Program-made: the position numbers and the translations under genes
Notes under the pieces: model-generated
The model's database searches: none
Told to the model about the DNA's origin: nothing
What the model saw: the letters and a program-made list of their open reading frames with translations, nothing else
Assembly: GCA_020809705.1 (NCBI GenBank)
Contig: CP085831.1
Coordinates: forward strand, 2,604,001 to 2,668,000
Origin: Calonectria ilicicola
Lineage: Eukaryota; Ascomycota; Sordariomycetes; Hypocreales; Nectriaceae
Direction: 5' to 3'
Length of the DNA stretch: 64,000 nucleotides
Part shown: positions 48,072 to 58,646 of the stretch, in pieces
How positions within the stretch are numbered: the first letter of the stretch is position 1
How the letters are laid out: each line of letters begins with the position of its first letter

Positions 48072-49376
48072 ATGAAGATTTTTAATAAAATGCCAAGAAT
48101 ATTATTGGAAATTATCTAAGCTATGGTATATTAAAATATTTCTTATTTCGGTCTTGTTTAAAAAAGCAAACAGCGAGGACAAGGGGATTTCTCCAAAGTC
48201 ATAAAGGTGGCAAACACAACTGCGTTGTTCATGATTTGCCCGACTAAGAGACAATCAATTCACTATACGCACCGCACAATCTTGGCTATAATTAATTAGT
48301 ACATGGTTGAGCCTCTCTGTCGGAATATTGGACAATAATGCTGAGCTATCGATTGCTGAACCCCATTTGTATCCAAAGCTACCCTTTAGTGCCTGGCAAG
48401 TCGGGCTCACTATTGCATTTAAATAGAAATAAATCTAAGCCGCCATCTAGGTCTTAAACTATGGGCGATGTTTAGATTTAGCCGCCTGAGGTGAGATAGT
48501 CTCCAAGCGCCACCCAAAATGAGCCACCCCAGCGATCATTGTGCATGTTTATGCCACCAGACAGCGGTGTGGCCTTGCGTCGTCATCACCCATTTGTAGG
48601 TAAACGCCACCTGGTCGCTGCCACCCTGTCCGAGGTCTAAAAGAACGGTCCTAGGATATATCTGGTTAGACAATAGCTGAACGTTGTCCGGCCGGTGTGC
48701 ATCTCCCGATTACTAAGCGGTTGTTCTCCTTGATCCAGGTATGATTTTGGGTGCCACCGTAATATCGGAGAGACTGAGGAGCGCCCAAAGTTTTTCATTC
48801 TGACGTCATGTTTCAAGTTTGACTTCTGTAACTGTGGTTCAATATTATCGAGCAACGGTCGAATGAATGCGGCGGCTTGGAGCGAGGGACGCTCCATACC
48901 ATTGAACCTCCTCACACTACCTCCAGGGGGGCCTTCACTCACGAAGGTCTTCTTCGTTTTTTTAACTTCTCGTGTATATTGGAAATGCATACCGAATTTT
49001 AAAGAATGATAGATCTCAGATTTAAACCCCCGTGATATAGATTTCTGTGATGCCCTGGCACACTTAATCTCTAATTAGTCGTCGTTGATTCGTTGTGCGT
49101 TTTGACTGCCTGAGCACTCTACCAATCAAACTTTCTTCTGAAACTAAAGGAGATCTTTTCCGTATATGAATGAGATGCCGGTCTCCCCACGTCTCCCCGC
49201 CTTTTGGACTATGCATGCAGATGTGCAATGACTATTGCTGGTAGCAATTTTTGTCCCTACCTCACCCTCTCCGTCCTCCCCATTTTTGCTTTCGCCTTTA
49301 CATCTTCAATCATCACAGCTTTCCCCGCCATTTCTAAATATCCACGATATTTAATACAACCTTATGATTCAGCATC
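48072..49376. other. Intergenic region upstream of the C2H2 regulator
   Basis: About 1.3 kb. It contains the GCCACC motif cluster at 48509-48758 (listed separately) and CT-rich sequence close to the start of the next gene. No gene or RNA recognised. Confidence 0.5.
48509..48758 (+). promoter_or_regulatory. Six GCCACC motifs upstream of the C2H2 regulator gene
   Basis: GCCACC occurs on the plus strand at 48509, 48523, 48553, 48606, 48620 and 48753, in contexts GCGCCACCC, GAGCCACCCC, ATGCCACCA, ACGCCACCTG, CTGCCACCC and GTGCCACC. A given 6-mer on either strand is expected about once in 2 kb. The same extended forms recur in the esterase/oxygenase promoter at 53684-53910. They may be binding sites of the neighbouring C2H2 protein or of another regulator. 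Confidence 0.5.
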
Positions 49377-51749
49377 ATGGTGTCGGGCCCGCAAGATACG
49401 CAGCTACAGAAGGAAGCAGAGTGGGACGATGGCAACAGCGGAACTGCTCCCCGTTGCTTCAGTTGCACCCAATGCAAGGCCAAGTTCAGCCGTCTTGCCC
49501 ACTTAAAGCGCCATCAGAAGAGCCGTAAGACATATTTCACGCACGTTTTGTGAGAGTTTCCTATACTGAGTCACGGCTTGAATAGATCGACCAGAGAAGC
49601 CATTCTCCTGTTTATATTGTCCTGTGTCCTCGACGCGCAAAGACGTCATCATCCGCCATACTCGGAATTTCCACCCTGAAAAGGTGCGGGTACCAACTGT
49701 CATTGAACCTGGCCCTCCCAGTACCTCCCCGCCATTCCACCTCCCCTCCATAGAGGGGTCGGTTGGCTCAGATCGCACAACGAGTGACGAGGAACACCAG
49801 AGTACCAACATGTCGCAGAGTCGTGCGTCACGACGGTCATGCACTAAGGACACAACGGTTGAAGACTTGGGAGGCTACATAAATGACCTGGCTGGCCCTA
49901 TTTCCGAGATAAATGGCTGCCTTGACCTTGAGGGCTCCGACTTGTCCGTCCAGAACATGTTCGATGCTTGGGAGGCTCTCCCGTTCCCTGACCAAGGCAT
50001 ATCGCAGATATTTGAATATCATCTAGAATCACCTGCGGCAGTTGATTTAATTTTGGCCGAAGATAGACAAGGCACCCCCCCAAGCTTTTCTTTACAACCT
50101 CTACATTCCCAAGCCAGCAGCTCCTTGAGTACTAGTTATTCAATTCAAACTAGAGACGGCTTCTTCATTCAAGAGGACAAATATAGAATTGCGAAACTTA
50201 ATTATGAGTCTCTCAAAACTACCAACAGGCTTTCAAATTTCCGCTTTCCGTCTATAGTGGCCGCTAGTAGGTTTATTCGTGGATTCTTCGAGTACATGGC
50301 GCCACACATGCCCATCGTGCATGTGCCAACATTTGATATCGCCTCCACAGCACGTAGGTCATTGAATATCTGCTGCCGTCTGTATTGATACACTAAATTT
50401 TAACGAAGCCCCCCTTCTCATCGAAATAATGGCCTGCGGTGCCCTATACGCTGATGAGCCCGATGCTGCTGAAGATCTACATTCAGCTGCCTTGGTTCTG
50501 ATGAGAGAAGTAAATGAAATGTTTTCATAACCAGGAGTAACGGTATTTTTACTGATCAATTCTGATAGCATGACGAAATTGCTCTCTTTGGAGAGAGGGA
50601 TAGAAAATTTGAATTATGGTTGCTACAAGCCAGCATTTTGATATGCTATTTTGGAGCATTTAGCGGTGACAACCAGCGGGAGAGCCGAGCCGCCCAGACA
50701 CTAAGCCATACTATGAAGGTTCGTATGTGATACCGCTTCAATGTTTGATTGATATATTGACACGTGCATAGCTCGCGGATGATGCCTTCAAAAAGAGAGG
50801 TGTATTGAATGGAGAGACAACATATGGGGAATGGGTGCACCAGGAGACGTTGAACAGGTGAGATCTCGGCCAAGCTAGTATCTAGTATCTTTAAAGGATG
50901 TAATAGCCCCTAACATAACTTAGATGCCTTGCAGGGGGTATAATACTCAGCGCTGCGCTGTTTTCAAAGAGCACAGACCGATGCTTTTCGCTCGCCGTCC
51001 TCAACACTAGGTTCCCCCTACCATCGAGCCTGGCATCGTGGCATAAGAACGAAGACATCTGGGAAATGCCCAAACAGACTATTTACAGCACCGATGTCTT
51101 GAAATCGATTTTTGATGGGCGCAAGATAGCCTTAAATGACACCGATTTCGGCTTTGCAACTATTGTTTCCGCCGTGGTTTGCCACATCTGCGTCTTTGAG
51201 TCACTTGTCGGAACGCAACATCCCGATGTATTTGCAAAGTTTGTCGAAAGGATGGATGGCCCGGTTCAAATGCTAAAAGAAACCTGGAAGAAGCATTCAT
51301 CTTCCCAATTCCTAATAGATTCTACCATTACCCAAATGGCACACACTGCACGATCTATGATACTTTCGATGGGTTATCACCTGTATGCAAGTCAGCAATT
51401 GGTAGCTATGAAACAAATATTTCATAACCAAGAGCCTCTAGGCCGCCAACAAAGCCTATGTCAGCCTTCTGATAAACAATCAGCTACCCTGCGAAAAGCA
51501 TTGGCCATGGCAGCTGAGATGTTAAGGTCTGACTGTCAGATAGGTCTGGGATACATTAAGTCATTTGGACATGTTCGATTTGCTCCCCTCTCTGTAATTG
51601 CACCTTATGAGGGTGGTAAGTGGATTTCCCATTCTCTTTGCTCAAATTGGATCCTAACTCAATGAGAAAGTCTTACTCCTCTCATGGTACCTGCAGAACA
51701 AATCATACAATATTACTCCAGATCCGATATTGGATACGCTGATAAATGA
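49377..51749 (+). CDS. C2H2 zinc-finger transcription factor with fungal-specific regulatory region
   Basis: Seven exons, 49377-49524, 49586-50353, 50409-50509, 50569-50718, 50772-50857, 50924-51615 and 51697-51749, give 665 aa. Two tandem C2H2 fingers sit at residues about 30-85: CTQCKAKFSRLAHLKRHQKSH, the last His supplied across intron 1, then RPEKPFSCLYCPVSSTRKDV with closing HTRNFH. This is followed by a Ser/Thr/Pro-rich linker and a Fungal_trans-like half: FRFPSIVAASRFIRGFFEYM, APHMPIVHVPTFD, LLIEIMACGALYADEP, WLLQASILICYFGAFSG and LAVLNTRFPLP. The pairing of two N-terminal fingers with this domain is common in fungal regulators of carbon or secondary metabolism. The short last exon (ending GYADK) is the least certain part. 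Repeated GCCACC motifs lie upstream. Confidence 0.85.
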
Positions 51750-52424
51750 GGCACAGTCTGAGACAGCAACCTCAGCTCGTTGTCCCACAAATTCTCTTGC
51801 GGCCTTCCCGCTTACGGTCTACGCTAGATTGTTTAATCCTTCAGTATGGCAGTGTATGGTTTCCAATCTGTTGAAGATATTGTAGTGCGGTGGCTTATTT
51901 GACTAATTTCACAGTCCACCTGGATGTTTCTCATGGCCTCACGCTCTTGGCAATGCAACTCGAAAACACCCAATAACCAACTTTGGAACACATCAGTTTT
52001 GATGGTAGTCAACGTGGTTTCTTGCTCATAATCCAATGAAAGAAGCACCATTTCGACAAAGTCCACTTGTGCAGAAACCTGGTCCTTTCGCTGTTCCCTT
52101 GATGCGTACTACGAATATCCACCCAAGACTCTCTCTTAATACACCATTCAATCAATGTTTAGGTTTCATGTGACTTTCTTCACGCAGATATCCACAATCC
52201 CGCAAATCACCTCTCTATCATGATGTGGGTTCAAATTCCCGCCAACTATCACTTACAGGCGATAGTTTTAAACATGCCGACTACTCAAATGAAAAAAAAA
52301 AGACAGGATTAAACAGTCATTGAACCAGTCGGTGGCAATCAAGAATGACCCACCAGTTGCGGTAGTGCGACTATCATATTATTCCCTTGCTTTGTAACTC
52401 TTGTAGGTTTTACAGCGCTCGAAT
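51750..52424. other. Intergenic region between convergent genes
   Basis: About 0.7 kb between the C2H2 regulator and the esterase 3' end. An A-tract lies near 52291. A minus-strand frame at 51833-52066 is unsupported. Confidence 0.5.
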
Positions 52425-53565
52425 TTATTTTATGAGCTTTTCCAAGAAATCAAATCCCTCTCTCTGTAGGTTCCATGTCAGCGAACCAACCTTCATACTG
52501 GAAGCAAACATGTGGTCCTCTCCTGGAATAACTCGCAGATCAGATTTGATCCCTTGTTGAGAGAGCGCCGAGAACAATGCCTCACTAATCCGCAATGGAA
52601 CCATTTTATCTTCTGCGCCATGTGAAATAAACGTGGGCGGAAAGGTGGTACTAAGGTTCATGATAGGATCGACTTTGTCCCAATCGCCTGAGGGATATAT
52701 AGCATCCAACACCGTGCCATTTGCAATTTGTGTGGATACAAATGCCTGGCGTGGGTTGCTAAAGTCCGGGCCACCTTTCCTTTGCCCTTCCAACGAGATG
52801 CCTCCCTCGATTGGAACAGGATCTTCTTCAAAAACCAGGTTAAGGAATCCGGGGGGGAATTCAGGCAAACTGTTCCCGATATGCGGTACTTTGTCTTTCC
52901 AAGAGGGACTAGAAAAGTCGCAACTTCCATACATGTTGTAGATACCCGCCACCGGGCGAGGAACTCCAAATCCCTAGGTGACAGACGACGCTTCTGTTAG
53001 CGATTGCAACAGCTAGCATGGGTCTGCTGATTCAAAACTACACATCGGCATTCTTCTTCCCGGGTTACTTACCAAGCAAAGGGCTAACGTTCCACCAGCT
53101 GAAGTGCCGAACGCAAACACATGGTCAAGGTCAGGAAAGTACGATGTATTAGTTTGGGAGGACAAGGCTTTCTGAAGGCTTCCGGCATGGATCCATTCAA
53201 GAAGGTCGCGGCTATCCTGAATTGGGCCTTCGTATATATTCACTTGAGGACATAGGCGGTAATTTGGGACCAAGACAATCCACCCACGGTCGGTGCAGTC
53301 TTTGATTTGGTCTTTGTTGACCATCTTGGAAGAGCCAAGCATAAAAGCGCCACCATGGAAATTTATAACTAAATGGAAGGGCAGGGTTAGTGAAAATTAC
53401 GGCACTCAGTTAATTCTGGTCAAGTATCACAGCAGGGTTATACATACGAATTGGGCATGTAACATTATTCCTACTGCTGGTCGAGCTGGACAAGTAGATA
53501 TCGACGTCAATTTCTTGGTTCCCCACGGTTTTGTAGACCGCTTTAAATGACTCATTGATCGCCAT
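52425..53565 (-). CDS. Alpha/beta-hydrolase (HSL-type esterase)
   Basis: Exons 53565-53448, 53368-53073 and 52973-52425 give 320 aa. The oxyanion-hole motif NFHGGAFMLG spans the start of exon 2, the nucleophile elbow is FGTSAGGTLAL, the acid is in SHGAEDKMVP and the catalytic His in GEDHMFAS. The protein has no signal peptide, so it is likely cytosolic. HGG(A/G) plus GxSAG place it with hormone-sensitive-lipase-like carboxylesterases acting on short esters or lactones. It is divergent from the carotenoid-type oxygenase at 54117, sharing about 550 bases of promoter full of GCCACC motifs, so the two are probably co-expressed. Confidence 0.92.
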
Positions 53566-53683
53566 GATGGTTATAGGATGTGAGTGAGATATTTAACATT
53601 AGTTTTTGAGATAATCATCCGACATAGCTTGCGATGCGGCTTGACTTATATGCACGAAATTCCCGCCCAGGTTCTTGACTGCA

Positions 53684-53910
53684 GGTGGCGCCGGATTGCC
53701 GAATTATGGGTGGCGCTTGAGCCACCCCCCTCACCAGTGAAGATGCCACCTGCGCTTTGAGTGATGTACCTTGTTTTTGAAATGGGTGGCTCGTTACTGG
53801 CCTCGGAGTCCCCGGGTGGTGCTTCAGCCTTCGTGATGTGTAAGACTCTATTGCTCTTGCACTCATTTGATCAGCATGTCTTCTCCAGAAAGTGGTTAGA
53901 ATTAGCCACC
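53684..53910. promoter_or_regulatory. GCCACC motif cluster in the esterase/oxygenase divergent promoter
   Basis: GGTGGC or its complement occurs at 53684, 53708, 53721, 53745, 53784 and 53905, with a one-mismatch copy at 53814. The pair at 53708-53727 is a perfect inverted repeat, GGGTGGC-GCTTGA-GCCACCC. Extended matches (GCGCCACC, GAGCCACCC, ATGCCACC, GCCACCTG) repeat those found upstream of the C2H2 regulator gene. This points to common control of the two loci; the binding protein is unknown. Confidence 0.55.
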
Positions 53911-54116
53911 TGGAATTTCCACTGGCGAGATTGGATGCAGAAGCAGACACGTCTGTCCGAGTTTCAATCTTTCTGGGTGATATCATGCCAACCCTGCGTA
54001 TGTGGGCTAGAAATCATATAAGAGTTCAATCTTTCATCCTAAACCCAGGATTTCCCAAACAATATCAACTACATTACTCAATTCTTGAATACAATACTCT
54101 CAATTGAACCACTATC

Positions 54117-56136
54117 ATGGGCAATACATCCAATCTCTCGCTATCTGAACTGGGGAAGTTGCTTCAGACCACCGATGTCGGGTCTAAAATAGATATATTG
54201 AAGCGCTCCACCACGCTTTCTCTTATTAACTCCCCGGCCACTGCAACTGTACAAGCCAAGCAACTGACACTCAATCTCAGCCAAGATTTTGACTTCGGAA
54301 AAGCTAATCCTTTCCATACCGGGATAAATGCTCCCACTCGATTTGATGCCGAAGTCGGTTCATGCATCGTTCGAGGTGATGTGCCGCTGCAACTGGACGG
54401 CACCTTCTATCGCATCTCATGCGATCCCATATATGCCAATAGAAATGGCCAGGATATCTGGATCAATGGTGATGGCGCAATTCATGCTTGGCGCTTCTCC
54501 AACGGCGTCGTGGACTTTAAACAAAAGTATGTACGCACTCCGCGATTCGTTTATGAGCGCGCAGCTCGAAAACCGCTCTTTGGGACTTATCGAAACCCAT
54601 TTTCCGGCGATCCAAGGGTCTTCGATGATATCCAAGGTCCTGGTAATACGCATATTCATCCTTGGCACGGCTGGCTTTTGGTTTGCAAGGAAGACAGCCC
54701 GCCCATTGCCGTAGACCCAGATACTCTGGACACTATTGGTAAATTCCATATGCTACCTTTTCTGTAAAACTAAAGGCTAATACCAGTCTAGGAATATATG
54801 ACTTTGAAGGGCAGATCAACCCGGCACAGACATTCACGGCACATGCAAAAGTCGATACTGCCACCGGCGAAACTATGGCTTATTCTATGGAAGCATCCGG
54901 GATGGCGTGAGTTAACCAAGTTAGCACATAACCTGAGTACTAACTCGTGTTAGCTCTAATGACCTGGTGTATTATCGTTTCGATAAAAATGGTAAAAAGG
55001 TTGATGAATGCTGGGTTAAAACTCCAGACGTCACTTGGACGCATGACATGGTCGCAACAGAGAAGTGAGTCTTCCATCCGCTTCTCAAGGTCTTGACTAA
55101 CATGCATCTAGCTGGGTTATCTTCCACATGAGCAACTACCAAATCGACATGGACCATATGAAGAAGAATAATGGTACCCATTTCCGCATGAACCGATTTT
55201 TGGTAAGATTATACGAGTGCCAAGATGATACATGCTCTCACTAATTCTACTTAGCCTAACAGATTTGGGGTTCTTCCACGTAGAAACCCCAAGCCAGAGG
55301 ATGTTCGTTGGTTTGATACTTTGAAAAACCACACGTGGGGTCATTTCTCCAACGGCTTTGATGGTGAGGATGGTTGCATATATCTTGACGCCTTCATTGC
55401 AAACATCGACACGTTGCGTGTCTTTCCCAACATGCATCCTGAGCTGGACATTGGCAAGCCAGAAGAGAAATTGAACGGAAAACTAGCACGGTTTAAAATT
55501 GATCCAAAGGCTCTCTCGAATGATCTGGAGCTTCCTGTAGTGCTCAGCGAGGTCGCTGGGGAGATGGCGCGTTGTGATGATCGGTTCGCTACAAAGCCTT
55601 ACAACAATATCTATGGGTGCAGGCACTCGGCGACCGGGTTCGACGCAATCATCCATGTGGATATCGCAGCTGGTGTTACCCATGTCTGGGAAGCGGGTGA
55701 AGGTATTTCCGTCGGCGAGCCTTGTTTTGTCCCTCGTCAGGCAGATTCTCCTGAGGGTGATGGTTACCTGCTTGTATGCACTCGGGACCCAGTCCGCAGA
55801 CAAGCTCACATGACTATACTAGATGCAGTTGATATCACCGCTGGCCCTGTATGTATTGTGGAGCTTCCTTTCCAGCTCTGCGAGGGTGTGCATGGGAATT
55901 GGGTATGTTCTTGAAACGCCTGGTGTGTTTTTTTGCTAATGGTGGTATTCATTCAGGTAAACACGGATGATCTACCGAGCCGTAAGCCAATTTTAGATTA
56001 CTCTGGAATGACCAAGGAGATTCAAGCCAAATTTGGAACAGGAGCTCCTAAGCCCTACGATGAATTCATTGGGAAACCTGTCACATTGACTCGAGCCGAA
56101 GCAGTTCACAATCCTAGGGTTCCCAAGGAAAAGTAG
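54117..56136 (+). CDS. Carotenoid/stilbene-type cleavage oxygenase (RPE65 family)
   Basis: Six exons, 54117-54738, 54792-54906, 54954-55064, 55112-55202, 55255-55902 and 55957-56136, give 588 aa. It is a non-haem Fe(II) dioxygenase of the seven-bladed propeller type that cleaves double bonds in carotenoids, apocarotenoids or stilbene-like aromatics. The four metal His blocks are visible: HIHPWHGWLL, THDMVATENWVIFHMS, LKNHTWGHFSNGFDG and CEGVHGNWV. Other family text includes VRGDVPLQLDGTFYRIS, INGDGAIHAWRF and LPNRFGVLPRRNPK. No transit peptide is visible. Position beside an esterase and a regulator suggests degradation of an aromatic or terpenoid compound rather than pigment synthesis, because no phytoene synthase/desaturase genes are near. 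This is inference. Confidence 0.94.
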
Positions 56137-56330
56137 GGTCTCATTAGCGCGATCCTTGAAAAGGGCAGATACTTGGCCTCTTGAAACGAGGTCGAGCGCA
56201 CAGAGATGGCAGGTGATGGCTATGGTCCACGTCGTAAGGGATTAGATAGCACAAAGATTGACAAGACATCCAGCTCAGCATAATCTACACAACAGTTTCA
56301 TTATAAGTGAATTCTAGACTACAGAACAGC

Positions 56331-56449
56331 ACATACGACCATACCCACTAGAAAATACGGGATCCCGTCCGCTCTCCCATAGTCAAGCTGGTGAGGGGTG
56401 GATTAGCACTCGGGTCGGTGACGACCGGGGAATCCCCGCTGTTGTATGT
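56331..56449 (+). rRNA. 5S rRNA (dispersed copy 2)
   Basis: A 119-base gene from ACATACGACC to GTTGTATGT, followed by C and a T7 run as pol III terminator. It shares the central core with copy 1 (11096-11214) but differs at 11 positions. Four base pairs of helix II and one of the lower helix V stem are changed on both strands, keeping pairing. It lies between the oxygenase and the methyltransferase genes on the same strand. Confidence 0.95.
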
Positions 56450-56970
56450 CTTTTTTTATGGATCGATTCCCCATTTTTCTCTTTTGCCGGTTGGTTGAAT
56501 GTCTCCCCAACCCACTCTGCGATTCTCGCTTCAAGTGGAACTTCAACTTCCGCATTCATTACTGTGCATCTGCCAACCGGCTTGGCAAATCACAAGTTCA
56601 AAATTCATCCATCTCGCACTAGACTATCACGACTTTTATTAGACCTTCACAGGGGGGGTATTATGTCTTTCAAATCTCTGACACAAATGCCTCTTTTTTA
56701 GGGATGAGCAATGTGTGGCTGCATCTCCCATTCTTAGTTTACTTGAGCTCCGTTGGCTTGGCCCCTGTAACCTGTTAAATAGCCTGATAATCTTGCACAA
56801 CCATGCGTCTATTGGCTCTACCTTGCGCTATCCAATCTTATTGGCTTGCTCTGCAGCCCTTTCACAGGGGCCAATGGATGATGAAATCTATTAAATACCA
56901 GTAGAGAGGGGTAAAGAAATCGATTTTGCCTCCTTGATTTATTTCGCTTTTTATACACTATAGTTTCACA
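56450..56970. other. Promoter region of the LaeA-like gene
   Basis: About 0.5 kb after the 5S terminator. Contains GGCCAATGG-like CCAAT boxes near 56869 and AT-rich sequence near the start codon. No gene seen. Confidence 0.5.
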
Positions 56971-58371
56971 ATGGCTACCCCAACTGCAGATCCCGTCCTG
57001 CTTGCCGATGAAGATGTCTCGCAGCTCCCTCTCGTCCATTAGTCCGATGCTAACTTGTAACTAGGCTATCGATCAGGACTCTGCCATCGGTGAGGTATTT
57101 GACATATAATCCAAATCTAACCAGATGACACGGCTGAAAATTTACAACAGGATACTACCTCTTCAACACAAAGCATATCTAGCTCCATTATCGACTATAG
57201 GCGTGAGAATGGCAGGACCTATCACAGGTACAAGGACGGAAGTCAGTCAATTCAATCTATTCAAATTGCTCAAGCTAAAGTTTGCAGAATACTATCTTCC
57301 TAATGACGAAGATGAGAATGACAGGCTAGGTATGATTGATGATCTCCCGCGCCCAGCAAACTTTACTCCTCACTGGTTCCCATACAGATCTTCAGCACAA
57401 TCTTTTCATTGTCACATTCGACAACAAGCTGGGGATGGCACCACCAAGTCAGCCCGATTTCAAGACTAAGCGAGTACTTGATCTCGGCTGTGGAACGGGA
57501 ATTTGGTCCATAGATTATGCGGATGAGCACCCAGATGCAGAGGTGAGACAACACAATGTTGAGTCTTGATACCTTAGCTGACCATTTAGATCATTGGCGT
57601 TGACCTTTCGCCTATTCAACCGAGCTTGTAATATTCACCTTGGAAATTTTTTGTTATGGGGGCTAATTCTATTCAGCGTGCCTCCGAACGTTCGCTTTTT
57701 GATTGACGATGTGGAAGAGCCGTGGGAATACTCGGAGCCGTTTGATTACATTCACAGTAAGGCCATGAACGCTAGCATCCAAAATTGGCAGGAATACCTG
57801 CAAACCATTTTTGAGTAGGCTCACTTTGCTATCTGCGCTCTGTAAGCCACGCTGCTAACTAATTCTAGTAATCTCACGCCTGGCGGTTACGCTGAGATAC
57901 AGGAGTTTAATGCGGTCCTGCAATGCGACGATGCAACAACCCTCACCGAAGACCACAAAGTTTCGCAGTGGTGGAAACTTCTTCATGAAGCCTCCGCTAA
58001 GATGGGCCGCGCATTCCAGACATTCGAAGGCATCAAGGAGATGATGCAGCAGATTGGCTTCACTGACATTGTTGATGCCCGTTTCAAGTGGCCGACGAAT
58101 CGGTGGCCTAAGGACCCAAAGTTTGAAGAGCTCGGGACCTGGAGCAATGTAAACAGCTTGGCTGTTTTGGAGTCTACGATGGCTGCATTCACTAGAGGTC
58201 ATGGTTGGTCGACCCAAGAGCTAGAACTTTTTCTCGTTGATGTAAGGAAAGAGATCAAAAACCCGGCTATCCATGCCTACTGGCCCATGTATGCATATTT
58301 CCACCCACTATTATCTTGAGCTAACAGATTTCTTTAGCTACTATATATACGGAAAGAAGCCTGAGGCTTGA
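56971..58371 (+). CDS. LaeA-like SAM-dependent methyltransferase
   Basis: Nine exons: 56971-57015, 57065-57089, 57125-57241, 57288-57329, 57388-57542, 57590-57627, 57677-57814, 57869-58288 and 58338-58371. They sum to 337 aa in frame. The N-terminal part ends SSIIDYRRENGRTYHRYKDG, then KYYLPNDEDENDRLDLQHNL, the classical LaeA-family lead-in. SAM motif I is VLDLGCGTGIWSIDYADEHP, continuing IIGVDLSPIQPSFVPPNVRF. Later blocks are FDYIHSKAMNASIQNW, LTPGGYAEIQE and HAYWPIYYIYGKKPE. LaeA-like proteins are nuclear regulators or small-molecule methyltransferases; filamentous fungi have many paralogues, so this need not be LaeA itself. The first donor (GTCTCG) is weak, so the first joint is less certain; the other joints are well supported. 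Confidence 0.9.
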
Positions 58372-58646
58372 AATGAGTTAGATTAGGGTAAGATAGCGGA
58401 ATTTCGCTGAGGAGAGGGGCAGAGGACACTCACTATCTTGTGGTGTGAGAAGTCCTGTCAATTTGTTGCTTTAAGAACAACGAACATTTTCAAAAATGTT
58501 GAAGTCAATTTCTAGAGAAAAAGAGCATTTTATTATTCATCTTTTTCACTAAATAACTGTGGAAATTCATCTGGTCGTGCGAACATGGATCAGAAATTGA
58601 TGCTTGCCATGGCAACCCTAACCCTAACCCTGTGTGAGCGTGATGA
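58372..58646. other. Short intergenic region between convergent genes
   Basis: Holds the telomere-like repeat at 58614-58631 and AT-rich 3' flanks. Nothing else recognised. Confidence 0.5.
58614..58631. repeat. Interstitial telomere-like repeat (AACCCT, three units)
   Basis: Three perfect tandem units of the fungal telomeric sequence (complement of TTAGGG) on the plus strand. They end 15 bases before the stop codon of the sphingomyelinase. Such short tracts arise by break repair or serve as telobox protein sites. Confidence 0.75.

Noticed and set aside
52221..52245. tRNA B-box-like sequence (GGGTTCAAATTCCCGC)
   Set aside because: No A-box, no acceptor stem and no cloverleaf could be built around it.
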